Shown here: positions 55,543-64,000 of the stretch, in pieces
Numbering within the stretch: the first letter of the stretch is position 1
Layout: each line of letters starts with the position of its first letter
Assembly: GCA_900471815.1 (NCBI GenBank)
Contig: UICE01000009.1
Location: 62,001 to 126,000, forward strand
DNA from: Hyphomicrobiales bacterium
GTDB taxonomy: Bacteria; Pseudomonadota; Alphaproteobacteria; Rhizobiales; Rhizobiaceae
Direction: 5' to 3'
Length of the DNA stretch: 64,000 bases
The notes under the pieces: generated by a model
What the model was told of the DNA's origin: nothing
The model's database searches: none
What the model saw: the letters and a program-made list of their open reading frames with translations, nothing else
Position numbers and translations under genes: made by a program

Positions 55543-56388
55543 TTATAACGAGAAGTCGAAGCGATAAGTCGCTTGCAGGCCGAACGTTGCCTGATTGGCT
55601 GACCCACGCTCTTTGACCAGACTTGAATCGGCCGCGGGTCCCATCAAACGGTTATACTCCGCATAGGCGCTTGTCGTGATCTTGTCTGTGGTCTTCCAGG
55701 TAATTTGTCCGCCGATTCCGAGCGACTTCAGCCCCCCTCCTGGCCGGTATTCCTTAAGGCCAGACGCAGCAGACTCTGCTGGATTAACACCGTAATATTC
55801 AAGGAAATAATCTTTCGTCGCGACAGTAGCGCGTGGACCGGCGGACACACGCACCGTTGGAGTAATATCCGTAAAGGCATCAACAGCGAAATCTGCAACC
55901 ACGCCATCATGCGCGCCAATGCCACGGCGAACTTCAACGCGGCCGCGGACATTATCTGTCGGATAGAATTCGGCAAACCCGCCAACTTCTACGCCCCAAT
56001 CGGTATCATGCAGTCCCTTCAAATCGCGGGAGTCATCATCGTCGCGCCCGGAAACCAGCTTGCCCGTCAGACCGGCGCGAAACACGCCGGTATCGATAAA
56101 GCCGATGGAAGCATTGTCATTCAGGGACGAGAATTTTTCAGACTTGCCAGCGCGTCCAAGTGAAATAACCGGAGCGGCCAGCAGGCGATAATCGCTTGCG
56201 CCATCATAGCGCGGCGCAACAAATCCCTTTGCTCCCAATGTCAGATACCAGTCGCCCGACCACCAATGATCGCCTCTTGAGCTGCTGGCCGGTGTTTCCG
56301 CATCACTATAATATTCATCCGCAAGCACTATGGCGGGGGACGCGAAAAATACTGCGCCAGCAAGGGCGCCAATCAAACGAACAGACAT
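55543..56388 (-). CDS. MipA/OmpV-family outer-membrane protein
   Basis: 281 residues with a signal peptide (GALAGAVFFASPAIVLA). The chain is beta-barrel like: WYLTLGAKGFVAPRYDGASDYRLLAAPVISLG at the start, repeated aromatic/Gly strands and a terminal F-x-L pattern YRFDFSL. MipA of E. coli scaffolds a murein synthase-hydrolase complex, while OmpV-type members transport or respond to osmolarity; which applies is unclear. It separates ribF from ileS, which are usually adjacent elsewhere. Confidence 0.88.
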   Translation of the reverse strand: MSVRLIGALAGAVFFASPAIVLADEYYSDAETPASSSRGDHWWSGDWYLTLGAKGFVAPRYDGASDYRLLAAPVISLGRAGKSEKFSSLNDNASIGFIDTGVFRAGLTGKLVSGRDDDDSRDLKGLHDTDWGVEVGGFAEFYPTDNVRGRVEVRRGIGAHDGVVADFAVDAFTDITPTVRVSAGPRATVATKDYFLEYYGVNPAESAASGLKEYRPGGGLKSLGIGGQITWKTTDKITTSAYAEYNRLMGPAADSSLVKERGSANQATFGLQATYRFDFSL

Positions 56389-56489
56389 ATCTTGACTCCG
56401 AAATTTGCCTTGGGAGACGGCAATTCCAGGCCAAGCTACGAAAGGATAGATAAAATTGGATTTATTCTTATGGTAAACGATTTGCCATT

Positions 56490-57470
56490 TCAGACAAAAT
56501 TAATCGTGTTATCCAGCGGCGAGAGCGGCTTCACACCCTGTAAAAGTCCCCGTGCCTCTTCTTCATCCCTTCTGATCTGAAGCATCATAGGCTCCAGCCC
56601 ATCGAATTTTTCTTCGCCACGAAGGTATGCAAAGAAGGAAACAGCGCAGATCTCACCGTATAGATCGCCGGAAAAATCGAAAACGTACGTTTCCAAAAGT
56701 GGCTCGCCATCCGTGTCAACTGTGGGTCTGCGTCCGAAGCTGGCCACGCCATCGTAAAGGGTGCCATCAGCCCGGCGAAAGCGAACCGCATAGATGCCGT
56801 GCTTCAAATGAGTTTCCGGGGGCAGAACCATATTGGCAGTAGGATAACCGATGGTCCGACCAAGCTGCTTGCCGTGAACCACTTTTGCCCGAATGCGATG
56901 GCGATATCCCAACAGGCTGGCCGCCTCTACAACGTCGCCCTCCCCGAACAGCGAGCGAATGCGGCTGGATGATACGGCCTGTCCGCCTTCATCGCGAAAC
57001 GCATCAACCAGCGTGACATGGAAACCGCGCTTGTCACCGGCCTCCATGAGAAAAGCGGGGCCGCCTTGGCGATTTTTGCCAAAATGAAAATCAAAGCCGG
57101 TGACGATGCGGCTTGCATGCAGGGCACTGACCAGAATCTGGTCAACGAAGTCATCGGCAGTCAATTGCGAGAATTCGCGCGTGAACGGGCATTCCACCAC
57201 GGCGTCGAAGCCCAAAGCCTCCAGAATAGTAGCTTTTTCAGCTGCCGGTGTCAGCCGGTCCACCGGTTGGTCCGGCACAAAGACGCTGCGTGGATGCGGC
57301 TCGAACGTTAAAACCAGCGAGGGCCTGCCCGCAGCCTGAGCCGCTTCCAAAGCGCGTTCGAGAACTGCTTGATGCCCACGATGCACCCCGTCAAAGTTAC
57401 CAATCGCGACAACAGCGTCTCTTAAATCAGCTGGCAGCTGCGTGGGGTCCGTCAAGCGCAAAATTGGCAT
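56490..57470 (-). CDS. ribF: Bifunctional riboflavin kinase/FAD synthetase
   Basis: 326 residues. N-terminal FMN adenylyltransferase with GNFDGVHRGHQAVL and C-terminal flavokinase with HGKQLGRTIGYPTANMVLP. Makes FMN and then FAD from riboflavin and ATP. It begins 12 bases after the HAD gene and probably shares its mRNA. Confidence 0.96.
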   Translation of the reverse strand: MPILRLTDPTQLPADLRDAVVAIGNFDGVHRGHQAVLERALEAAQAAGRPSLVLTFEPHPRSVFVPDQPVDRLTPAAEKATILEALGFDAVVECPFTREFSQLTADDFVDQILVSALHASRIVTGFDFHFGKNRQGGPAFLMEAGDKRGFHVTLVDAFRDEGGQAVSSSRIRSLFGEGDVVEAASLLGYRHRIRAKVVHGKQLGRTIGYPTANMVLPPETHLKHGIYAVRFRRADGTLYDGVASFGRRPTVDTDGEPLLETYVFDFSGDLYGEICAVSFFAYLRGEEKFDGLEPMMLQIRRDEEEARGLLQGVKPLSPLDNTINFV

Positions 57471-57482
57471 AGCTGCTTGTCC

Positions 57483-58355
57483 TCAAGCCAGAGCAGGCAT
57501 CGTAGCAACAGGATTGCTTCCGTGTTTCTTCAGGAATTCCAGCAGCTTTTCGACATCGTGAACGCCACCATGGACATAATCACCCGCGTGAATGCCACCG
57601 GATATATATAGGACATCTATGCCAAAGAGATCAGCACCTTTGACATCCGTTAGCATACCATCGCCTATCGCAATGACACGGTTAAGTTTGACAGGTTTGC
57701 CACGCACCTCTTCAGCTGCGGCTATGGAAGCCTCATAAATCGGTCGATGCGGCTTGCCGGCGATCAAGGTCCGGCCACCAAGCTGGCCATAATCGCGGGC
57801 CAAAGCACCGGCACACCAGATCAGACGATCTCCGCGCTCAACGACAATATCAGGATTGGCACAGATAAATGGCAGATCGCGCGAACGGAAACGCGTCAGC
57901 ATTTCGGCATAATCAGCCGGTGTCTCCGTTTCGTCATCAAAATAACCAGTACAGACGACGACATCAGCCTCCCGCTCTTCCACAAGCTCAACGTCCAGTC
58001 CTTCGTAAAGCGTTTCATCACGCTCCGGTCCAAGATGGAAGACCTTACGCGGCGAATTGCGGATCAATTCACGCGTAACATCGCCTGATGTAACGATCCG
58101 GTCATAGGCATCTTCGGGCACACCCAAGCCATGGATTTGCGCTGCCACGCTATCGAAGCGTCGCGGGGCGTTGGTTATCAGGACCACGGTCAAACCAGCG
58201 GCTCTGGCGCGAGCCAATGCTTTTGAAGCAGAGGCAAACGAATCGACACCATTGTGCAAAACACCCCAGACATCGCAAAGAAGCACGTCATAACGATCCA
58301 TCAAGTCGTCCAGACTTGCCAAATGTACCATGTCGGTCATGCCGCTCTTCTCCAT
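57483..58355 (-). CDS. TIGR01459-family HAD-type phosphatase
   Basis: 290 residues; an ATG five codons later (58340) is possible. HAD motif I LLCDVWGVLHNG; the cap region; motif II LVVLITNAPRR-like (TVVLITNAPRRF); motif IV IAIGDGMLTDVKGADLFG. NagD/PGP-like subfamily of HAD hydrolases, substrate unknown. It begins the minus-strand run that continues with ribF. Confidence 0.87.
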   Translation of the reverse strand: MEKSGMTDMVHLASLDDLMDRYDVLLCDVWGVLHNGVDSFASASKALARARAAGLTVVLITNAPRRFDSVAAQIHGLGVPEDAYDRIVTSGDVTRELIRNSPRKVFHLGPERDETLYEGLDVELVEEREADVVVCTGYFDDETETPADYAEMLTRFRSRDLPFICANPDIVVERGDRLIWCAGALARDYGQLGGRTLIAGKPHRPIYEASIAAAEEVRGKPVKLNRVIAIGDGMLTDVKGADLFGIDVLYISGGIHAGDYVHGGVHDVEKLLEFLKKHGSNPVATMPALA

Positions 58356-58437
58356 GCCAGTAATCGAGTTGCACCTCGCTTACCTGATTGCAGGAAAACT
58401 GTCACTCGGGATCATCATCAAAAGCTGTATCGACCGG

Positions 58438-58478
58438 TTGACAGTAAACACATGAACAAATATTGATATGTTTGTTAT
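58438..58478 (+). promoter_or_regulatory. CDF-arsR promoter with overlapping ArsR-type dyad
   Basis: TTGACA (58438-58443) and TATTGA (58461-58466) are 17 bases apart. An imperfect AT-rich dyad, ATGAACAAATAT at 58452-58463 against ATATGTTTGTTAT at 58466-58478, covers the spacer and -10, as in SmtB/CzrA operators. The CDF start is 15 bases on. Confidence 0.55.
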
Positions 58479-58492
58479 CAAACGAGGTTCAA

Positions 58493-59527
58493 ATGGCTCA
58501 TTCCCACGGCACGCACGGGCACGATCACGCACATGATCATGCTCCCAAAATAACGGCTGACAATGAGCGCAAGGTCCTGATCGCCTTCCTGATCACATTC
58601 ACGTTTATGATTGTGGAAATCATTGGGGGCCTTTTATCGGGTTCCTTGGCATTGATTGCCGACGCCGGACATATGTTAACGGATGCGGGGGCTCTCGCAC
58701 TGGCCTATGCAGCATTTCGTTTTGGCAAACGCGCGGCTGATGAACGCCGCACATTTGGATATCTGCGCTTTGAGGTCATTGCCGGCCTTATTAATGCGCT
58801 CGCACTTTTCGCCATTCTTGTCTGGATCGCCATCGAAGCCTTTGAGCGGTTTCGCAATCCCGGCGAGGTCCTCGCGGGTCCAATGTTTATCGTCGCAACG
58901 ATAGGACTGCTCGTAAATATCGGCGTCTTCTGGATTTTGACCCGCGGCGACAAGGATCACGTCAACATCAAAGGTGCGATCTTGCACGTTCTTGGCGACC
59001 TGCTTGGTTCCGTAGCTGCCATTACGGCATCGGTCATTATCTATTATACTGGTTGGACACCAATCGACCCGATCCTTTCGGTCTTCGTGTGCTTGTTGAT
59101 CCTGCGCAGCGCTTGGGCACTTCTGCGCAATTCCCTGCATATTCTGCTTGAAGGCGCCCCGGAAAATGCCAAGCCGGAAGAAATCGAACAGCACTTGATG
59201 AAAACGGTCTCCGACCTGGCTGGCGTACGCCATGTCCACGTCTGGATGATCACATCCGGCAAGGCGCTGGCAACCTTGCATGTGAAGCCAAAAGAAGGCA
59301 GCGATCCGCGCCTGCTGGTGAAAGCCGTCGAGGCGGAGCTGATCAAAAAATTCGAGATCGAGCATTCGACCATTGCCATCGATTTTGCCGATGCTACCGG
59401 CGACTGCTGTCTTGGCAGCGACACCTCCGGCGAACATGACCACGATCACGGGGAGGATGGCCATAGCGGCCACGGCGATCATGATCATGCAGCGCATGAC
59501 CATAGCCATGAAGGTCACAAACATTGA
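58493..59527 (+). CDS. Cation diffusion facilitator (CzcD/ZitB type)
   Basis: 344 residues from the ATG at 58493 (GAGG upstream); the upstream in-frame codon would start before the promoter. Six membrane helices; the metal sites are ADAGHMLTDA in TM2 and HVLGDLLGS in TM5. N-terminal HGTHGHDHAHDH and a C-terminal tail of His-Asp repeats (DHDHGEDGHSGHGDHDH and onward) are typical for Zn/Co/Cd export. It couples metal outflow to protons. The ArsR gene overlaps its end by 4 bases. Confidence 0.94.
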   Translation: MAHSHGTHGHDHAHDHAPKITADNERKVLIAFLITFTFMIVEIIGGLLSGSLALIADAGHMLTDAGALALAYAAFRFGKRAADERRTFGYLRFEVIAGLINALALFAILVWIAIEAFERFRNPGEVLAGPMFIVATIGLLVNIGVFWILTRGDKDHVNIKGAILHVLGDLLGSVAAITASVIIYYTGWTPIDPILSVFVCLLILRSAWALLRNSLHILLEGAPENAKPEEIEQHLMKTVSDLAGVRHVHVWMITSGKALATLHVKPKEGSDPRLLVKAVEAELIKKFEIEHSTIAIDFADATGDCCLGSDTSGEHDHDHGEDGHSGHGDHDHAAHDHSHEGHKH

Positions 59528-59835
59528 GCAAAATAACGATACCATCCCAGCTTGATACGACCATCCTCGCCGAGACATTCAAACTGCTTGGCGACCCGAC
59601 GCGACTACGAATCCTGTTCTTTTGTCTCGAACACCCACGCTCCGTCGGCGACATTGCGGCAAGCCTGGATTTGTCGCAATCATTGGTCAGTCACCACTTG
59701 CGATTACTGCGTGGGGCGCGTCTGGTGCGCGGCAACCGGCAGGCAAAGCAGATTTTTTATGAACTTGCTGACAAACATGTCAGCGACATGCTTGTCGATA
59801 TGGCGCATCACGTATGCGAGGATAGTGACGACTGA
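59524..59835 (+). CDS. ArsR-family metal-sensing repressor
   Basis: 103 residues from TTG at 59524, whose TTGA overlaps the CDF stop. Winged helix with RLRILFFCLEHPRSVGDIAASLDLSQSLVSHHLRLLRGARLV; the C-terminal helix has EDSDD and ADKHVSDMLVDMAHHVCED, with His/Asp/Cys suitable for an alpha-5-type zinc site. It probably represses the CDF-arsR operon in the absence of metal. Confidence 0.9.
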   Translation: MSKITIPSQLDTTILAETFKLLGDPTRLRILFFCLEHPRSVGDIAASLDLSQSLVSHHLRLLRGARLVRGNRQAKQIFYELADKHVSDMLVDMAHHVCEDSDD

Positions 59836-60065
59836 AACTGCTTCATCGGATCGTTTTATACTTTAGGTAAGGCGCTCACCAAAGTTCTGGGCTCTTTTTC
59901 AAAGGACAAGTTGCCGCAATGGCGCGCAATCAAAGACAGCACATTGCTCGAGCGCTGGATGGTGAAGTAGCGATTGGGTTTGCCGGTGCCTTGCTATTCC
60001 AATATCAGGGCGTCCAATCCGGAACTTCGAATCCACCAATGTCATGAAAATTTCATCGCCTTTCC

Positions 60066-60094
60066 CTTGACTCTTTCGACCCCTCCCACTATCT
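60066..60094 (+). promoter_or_regulatory. groE promoter
   Basis: CTTGAC (60066-60071) and CTATCT (60089-60094), 17 bases apart. Such sequence can serve both the housekeeping and the RpoH (heat shock) sigma factors of alphaproteobacteria. The predicted start is just before CIRCE. Confidence 0.55.
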
Positions 60095-60104
60095 CCGGCT
60101 CCAG

Positions 60105-60131
60105 TTAGCACTCACTATCAACGAGTGCTAA
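60105..60131 (+). promoter_or_regulatory. CIRCE element (HrcA operator)
   Basis: TTAGCACTC (60105-60113), 9 bases, GAGTGCTAA (60123-60131): a perfect match to the consensus inverted repeat. HrcA bound here represses groESL; heat-misfolded proteins draw GroEL from HrcA and release it. Confidence 0.97.
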
Positions 60132-60192
60132 TAACGCGAATGGCACAACTGTTTGCGAAACCGTTTTGACACCAACATCAAGGGTTCTAACC

Positions 60193-60489
60193 ATGGCCAA
60201 GACCAAGTTCCGCCCGCTTCACGACCGCGTCGTAGTACGCCGCGTTGAATCGGAAGCAAAGACTGCAGGCGGCATCATCATTCCGGATACTGCCAAGGAA
60301 AAGCCACAGGAAGGCGAAATCGTCTCCGTAGGCACAGGCGCTCGTGACGAAGCTGGCAAGCTCATACCGCTCGATGTCAAGGCAGGCGATCACATCCTGT
60401 TCGGCAAGTGGTCCGGCACGGAAGTCAAGATCGGCGGCGAAGATCTGCTGATCATGAAGGAATCCGACATTCTCGGCATCCTCGGCTAA
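60193..60489 (+). CDS. groES: Co-chaperonin GroES
   Basis: 98 residues from the ATG at 60193. Begins [17 protein letters not shown]; the mobile loop is [18 protein letters not shown]; the end is [14 protein letters not shown]. The heptamer caps GroEL in the cytosol. groEL begins 56 bases later, in the same operon under CIRCE. Confidence 0.98.
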   Translation: MAKTKFRPLHDRVVVRRVESEAKTAGGIIIPDTAKEKPQEGEIVSVGTGARDEAGKLIPLDVKAGDHILFGKWSGTEVKIGGEDLLIMKESDILGILG

Positions 60490-60506
60490 TCACCGTCACC
60501 CAATAA

Positions 60507-62192
<1,686 letters not shown>

Positions 62193-62217
62193 GAAGTCCT
62201 CTCCCTATAGAATACGG

Positions 62218-62247
62218 AAAAGGCGGGTTTCGACCCGCCTTTTTTGT
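62218..62247 (+). terminator. groESL terminator, bidirectional
   Basis: AAAAGGCGGGT and ACCCGCCTTTT pair perfectly (11 bp) around a TTCG tetraloop, followed by TTTGTTG. It lies between groEL and the converging HxlR gene. Confidence 0.95.
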
Positions 62248-62264
62248 TGTACGAGTAAGCGTTT

Positions 62265-62672
62265 TTATTCGGCAGCTTGAGCGAAAGGCGGAGTGATTTC
62301 CGTAGCCTTGTTCGCGGAATCGAAGCTGGCGCGCGCATTGGCGATACGCGTTTCATTCTGGATGGCGAAGTCAGCAAGGTTGCGCACCGGCACAAGCAGA
62401 TCGCGTCCAAGATCGGTAAGCTCATAATCCACACGCGGCGGGATTGTCGGAAACACCGTTCTCGTTACAAAACCGTCGCGCTCCAAGCCACGCAAAGTGC
62501 TGGTAAGCATCTTTTGAGAAATGCCATCAATCGAGCGTTTCAACTCGTTGAAACGCATTGAACCAGCGCCCAAATAATTAACGACCAGCACGGTCCACTT
62601 ATCTCCGACACGGGAAAGAATCTGGTGGACCGCACCACAGGCAGGAGTTACCTCAAAGTGCTTCGGTTTCAA
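62265..62672 (-). CDS. HxlR-family transcriptional regulator
   Basis: 135 residues from TTG at 62672, which has AAGGAGG about 8 bases upstream, so the non-ATG start is well supported. Winged helix DKWTVLVVNYLGAGSMRFNELKRSIDGISQKMLTSTLRGLERDGFV is typical; an N-terminal Cys in TPACGAVHQIL is present, as in redox-sensing HxlR/HypR members. Divergent from the FMN reductase gene and probably its regulator. Confidence 0.9.
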   Translation of the reverse strand: MKPKHFEVTPACGAVHQILSRVGDKWTVLVVNYLGAGSMRFNELKRSIDGISQKMLTSTLRGLERDGFVTRTVFPTIPPRVDYELTDLGRDLLVPVRNLADFAIQNETRIANARASFDSANKATEITPPFAQAAE

Positions 62673-62684
62673 AAAAGTGCCTCC

Positions 62685-62714
62685 TTGCTAGAACTTTTAA
62701 CAGTCACCTATATA
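62685..62714 (+). promoter_or_regulatory. Promoter of the FMN reductase gene with direct repeats
   Basis: TTGCTA (62685-62690) and CTATAT/TATATA (62708-62714), 17-18 bases apart. AGTCACC (62702) and the related GGTCAC (62720) and AGTTACC (62730) recur in one orientation through the intergenic region and may bind the HxlR regulator. Confidence 0.4.
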
Positions 62715-62760
62715 GCTCCGGTCACAAATAGTTACCATCCCAAGATAAGGATTTCTGAAA

Positions 62761-63321
62761 ATGGCAAAACTAAAAATCGGCGTCATCGTCGGCAGCACGC
62801 GCATTGGCCGGTTCGCCGAGTTTCCTGCCAAATGGATCGCTGACGTTGCAAGCCAACGCGATGATTTAGAGGTCGAGATTGTCGACCTGCTGGACTATCC
62901 TATGCATTTCTTTGGTGAAGAACGCAGCACGACGGCGGAAAGCGAAACCGCCGAGCGCTGGAAGAAGAAGATGCGCTCTTTCGACGGATTTATTTTCACC
63001 GTCGCAGAGTACAACCACGCGCCAACTGCCGTGCTGAAGAATGCGATAGATCTTGGTGAGTTCATTCAAAAGCCAGTCGCTTTTGTGGGATATGGTGGTG
63101 TCGGCGGTGCACGCGCCGTTGAACATCTGCGTCTTATATTCGTTGAAATGGGTGCGGCATCTGTCAAGACCGGCGTCCATATTTCCTTCCCCGAATATTT
63201 GACTGTCGTTAAAGGGGAAAAGAAGCTTAGCGATTATCCGCACCTCAATGAGGCGGCAGGCGCCCAGCTTGATCAGCTTGTCTGGTGGGGCAACGCCTTG
63301 AAAGCTGCACGCGACGCCTAA
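62761..63321 (+). CDS. NADPH-dependent FMN reductase
   Basis: 186 residues, flavodoxin-like. FMN phosphate loop VGSTRIGRFAEFPAKWI and isoalloxazine loop EYNHAPTAVLKNAIDLG; VAFVGYGGVGGARAVEHLR follows. Family activities include quinone, azo-compound and chromate reduction and FMN supply. The divergent HxlR regulator points to an electrophile or quinone response, by analogy to Bacillus HxlR/YodB systems. Confidence 0.9.
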   Translation: MAKLKIGVIVGSTRIGRFAEFPAKWIADVASQRDDLEVEIVDLLDYPMHFFGEERSTTAESETAERWKKKMRSFDGFIFTVAEYNHAPTAVLKNAIDLGEFIQKPVAFVGYGGVGGARAVEHLRLIFVEMGAASVKTGVHISFPEYLTVVKGEKKLSDYPHLNEAAGAQLDQLVWWGNALKAARDA

Positions 63322-63354
63322 TGCTATTCGGCGGCTGCTTGTGCAGCCGCCTCC

Positions 63355-63711
63355 TTACTTGTCCGACCAGACCGCCAATTCGTAGCCTTCCGGATCAACA
63401 AAATGGAAGCGCTTCCCTCCGGGAAATTCAAATATCTCTTTTGAAATTTTTCCGCCCGCTTTTTTGACACGTTCCAGCGTATCCGCAAGATCATCGGCGA
63501 AAAGAATAACCAATGGGCCGCCAGATCTCACCCCCTCAGAATGAGCAAAACCGCCCTTGAGATTGCCGTCCGAAAACTCGCAATAGGCCGGGCCATAATC
63601 GGTGAAGGTCCAGCCGAATGCGGTGCCGTAGAAATCCTTCGCGCGCGAAATATCCTCGACGTTGAACTCGATATAGTCGATCTGTTTGTCTTGACCTGAA
63701 CTATTGCTCAT
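63355..63711 (-). CDS. VOC-family (glyoxalase/bleomycin-resistance fold) protein
   Basis: 118 residues. DKQIDYIEFNVEDISRAKDFYGTAFGW is the standard first beta-alpha-beta unit; YCEFSDGNLKGGFAH, the second; end FPGGKRFHFVDPEGYELAVWSDK with the Glu metal ligand. Function unknown; often a small-molecule lyase or binding protein. It starts 3 bases after the gene to its right, which it probably follows in an operon. Confidence 0.88.
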   Translation of the reverse strand: MSNSSGQDKQIDYIEFNVEDISRAKDFYGTAFGWTFTDYGPAYCEFSDGNLKGGFAHSEGVRSGGPLVILFADDLADTLERVKKAGGKISKEIFEFPGGKRFHFVDPEGYELAVWSDK

Positions 63712-63714
63712 CCC

Positions 63715-64000
63715 TTACTCCAGCAATTGCGCTTCCAGCAAATCTCTCAGTTTCTGTAAGTCGCGCATAACCCATGCTGCGTCCGCAGTAAACTTTTCAT
63801 CGTCAATGCCAGGCAATCGAAACAAGGTGAATATCACTTCGGAAGCATTGCCATTGGCAACGACGCGCAGGGGAATATAAACATTCTCTCCGGTTTCCGT
63901 TATTACCCAATGGTCTAACACGCCAAACTCATTATCGGGCGCAAACCGAAGACGCAGCTTTCCGGCGGGACCGTCAGCCACCCATTCATTTCCGGACTTC
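63715..64000 (-). CDS. SRPBCC-family protein (5' end outside window)
   Basis: The frame is open to the window edge, with 94 codons visible and no certain start (a GTG at 63981 lies within an open frame). The visible part FGVLDHWVITETGENVYIPLRVVANGNASEVIFTLFRLPG resembles the helix-grip (START/SRPBCC) fold and ends with a helix RDLQKLRDLLEAQLLE. Substrate unknown. It neighbours the VOC protein, with only 3 bases between them. Confidence 0.7.
   Translation of the reverse strand, partial: KSGNEWVADGPAGKLRLRFAPDNEFGVLDHWVITETGENVYIPLRVVANGNASEVIFTLFRLPGIDDEKFTADAAWVMRDLQKLRDLLEAQLLE

Larger units (their letters stand above)
59836..60192. other. Intergenic region between arsR and groES
   Basis: 357 bases. 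The right third holds the groE promoter and CIRCE. In the left 230 bases no clear terminator, gene, or RNA was recognised; a 70-codon frame on the minus strand there has no coding signs. Confidence 0.5.

Noticed and set aside
55277-55567. 96-codon plus-strand frame over the ileS leader
   Set aside because: No ribosome site and no domain; the structured minus-strand RNA and leader peptide explain the sequence better.
59430-59525. Tandem DNA repeat at the end of the CDF gene
   Set aside because: The repetition encodes the His/Asp metal-binding tail; it is protein-level composition, not a mobile or CRISPR repeat.
59899-60111. 70-codon minus-strand frame before groES
   Set aside because: Overlaps the groE promoter and CIRCE element, has no ribosome site and no recognisable composition.

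Overview
The window is chromosomal DNA of an alphaproteobacterium of the order Hyphomicrobiales, most likely a Brucellaceae member (Brucella/Ochrobactrum type). The basis is recognition of the proteins, such as GroEL with a GGM tail and FdsGBACD, and familiar gene neighbourhoods (lpxK-waaA-DUF374-DUF4170-cysQ-pmbA; M16 pair-rsmD-rluB-tadA; HAD-ribF-ileS). Coding density is high. No rRNA, tRNA, CRISPR array, insertion sequence or prophage was seen, so this is core rather than accessory genome.

Layout. 1-11.3 kb: a cut PRISE-type reductase, an MscS-like channel, dinB-guaB, a Tat-exported metallo-beta-lactamase-fold protein, a DHA2 exporter, ppx/gppA-rlmE and a short-chain epimerase. 11.4-13.5 kb: a relaxed island of very small genes (27, 46, 58, 65 and 90 residues) and a cold-shock gene. 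It carries two matches to the EcfG general-stress promoter consensus and one alphaproteobacterial LexA-box match. 13.8-23.1 kb: dadA, an RcnB-like periplasmic protein, and pbpC coupled to an alpha-2-macroglobulin gene. 23.3-32.1 kb: the NAD-dependent molybdenum formate dehydrogenase operon fdsGBA-fdhD(fdsC)-fdsD, an OFA-family transporter and a LysR regulator, all on the minus strand. 32.2-36.9 kb: a sulfurtransferase-like protein, a TolA-C-like protein, glutaryl-CoA dehydrogenase, mutL, DUF2093 and a YbaY-like lipoprotein. 37-42.6 kb: a lipopolysaccharide/envelope operon. 42.7-50.4 kb: a CPA2 antiporter, two M16 peptidases, rsmD, an rluB-type pseudouridine synthase with a 300-residue tail, and tadA. 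50.4-58.4 kb (minus strand): HAD phosphatase, ribF, mipA, ileS, a lipoprotein and a DUF4105 protein. 58.5-64 kb: a zinc-type CDF exporter with its ArsR regulator, groESL, an HxlR regulator divergent from an FMN reductase, a VOC protein and a cut gene at the right edge.

The strongest unusual signal is between mipA and ileS. The minus strand there encodes a 24-codon peptide with three isoleucine codons in five (residues 14-18). After it come three mutually exclusive RNA pairings: a 12-bp stem, an antiterminator, and a GC-rich hairpin followed by U-rich RNA, ending 67 nt before the ileS start. This is the architecture of ribosome-mediated transcription attenuation applied to isoleucyl-tRNA synthetase. 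Other leads are the stress-promoter/microprotein island, an EcfG-type promoter that moves the start of the DUF4105 gene, palindromes around the fds promoter, an ArsR-type dyad on the CDF promoter, and a probably leaderless mutL. All regulatory calls come from reading the sequence by eye.
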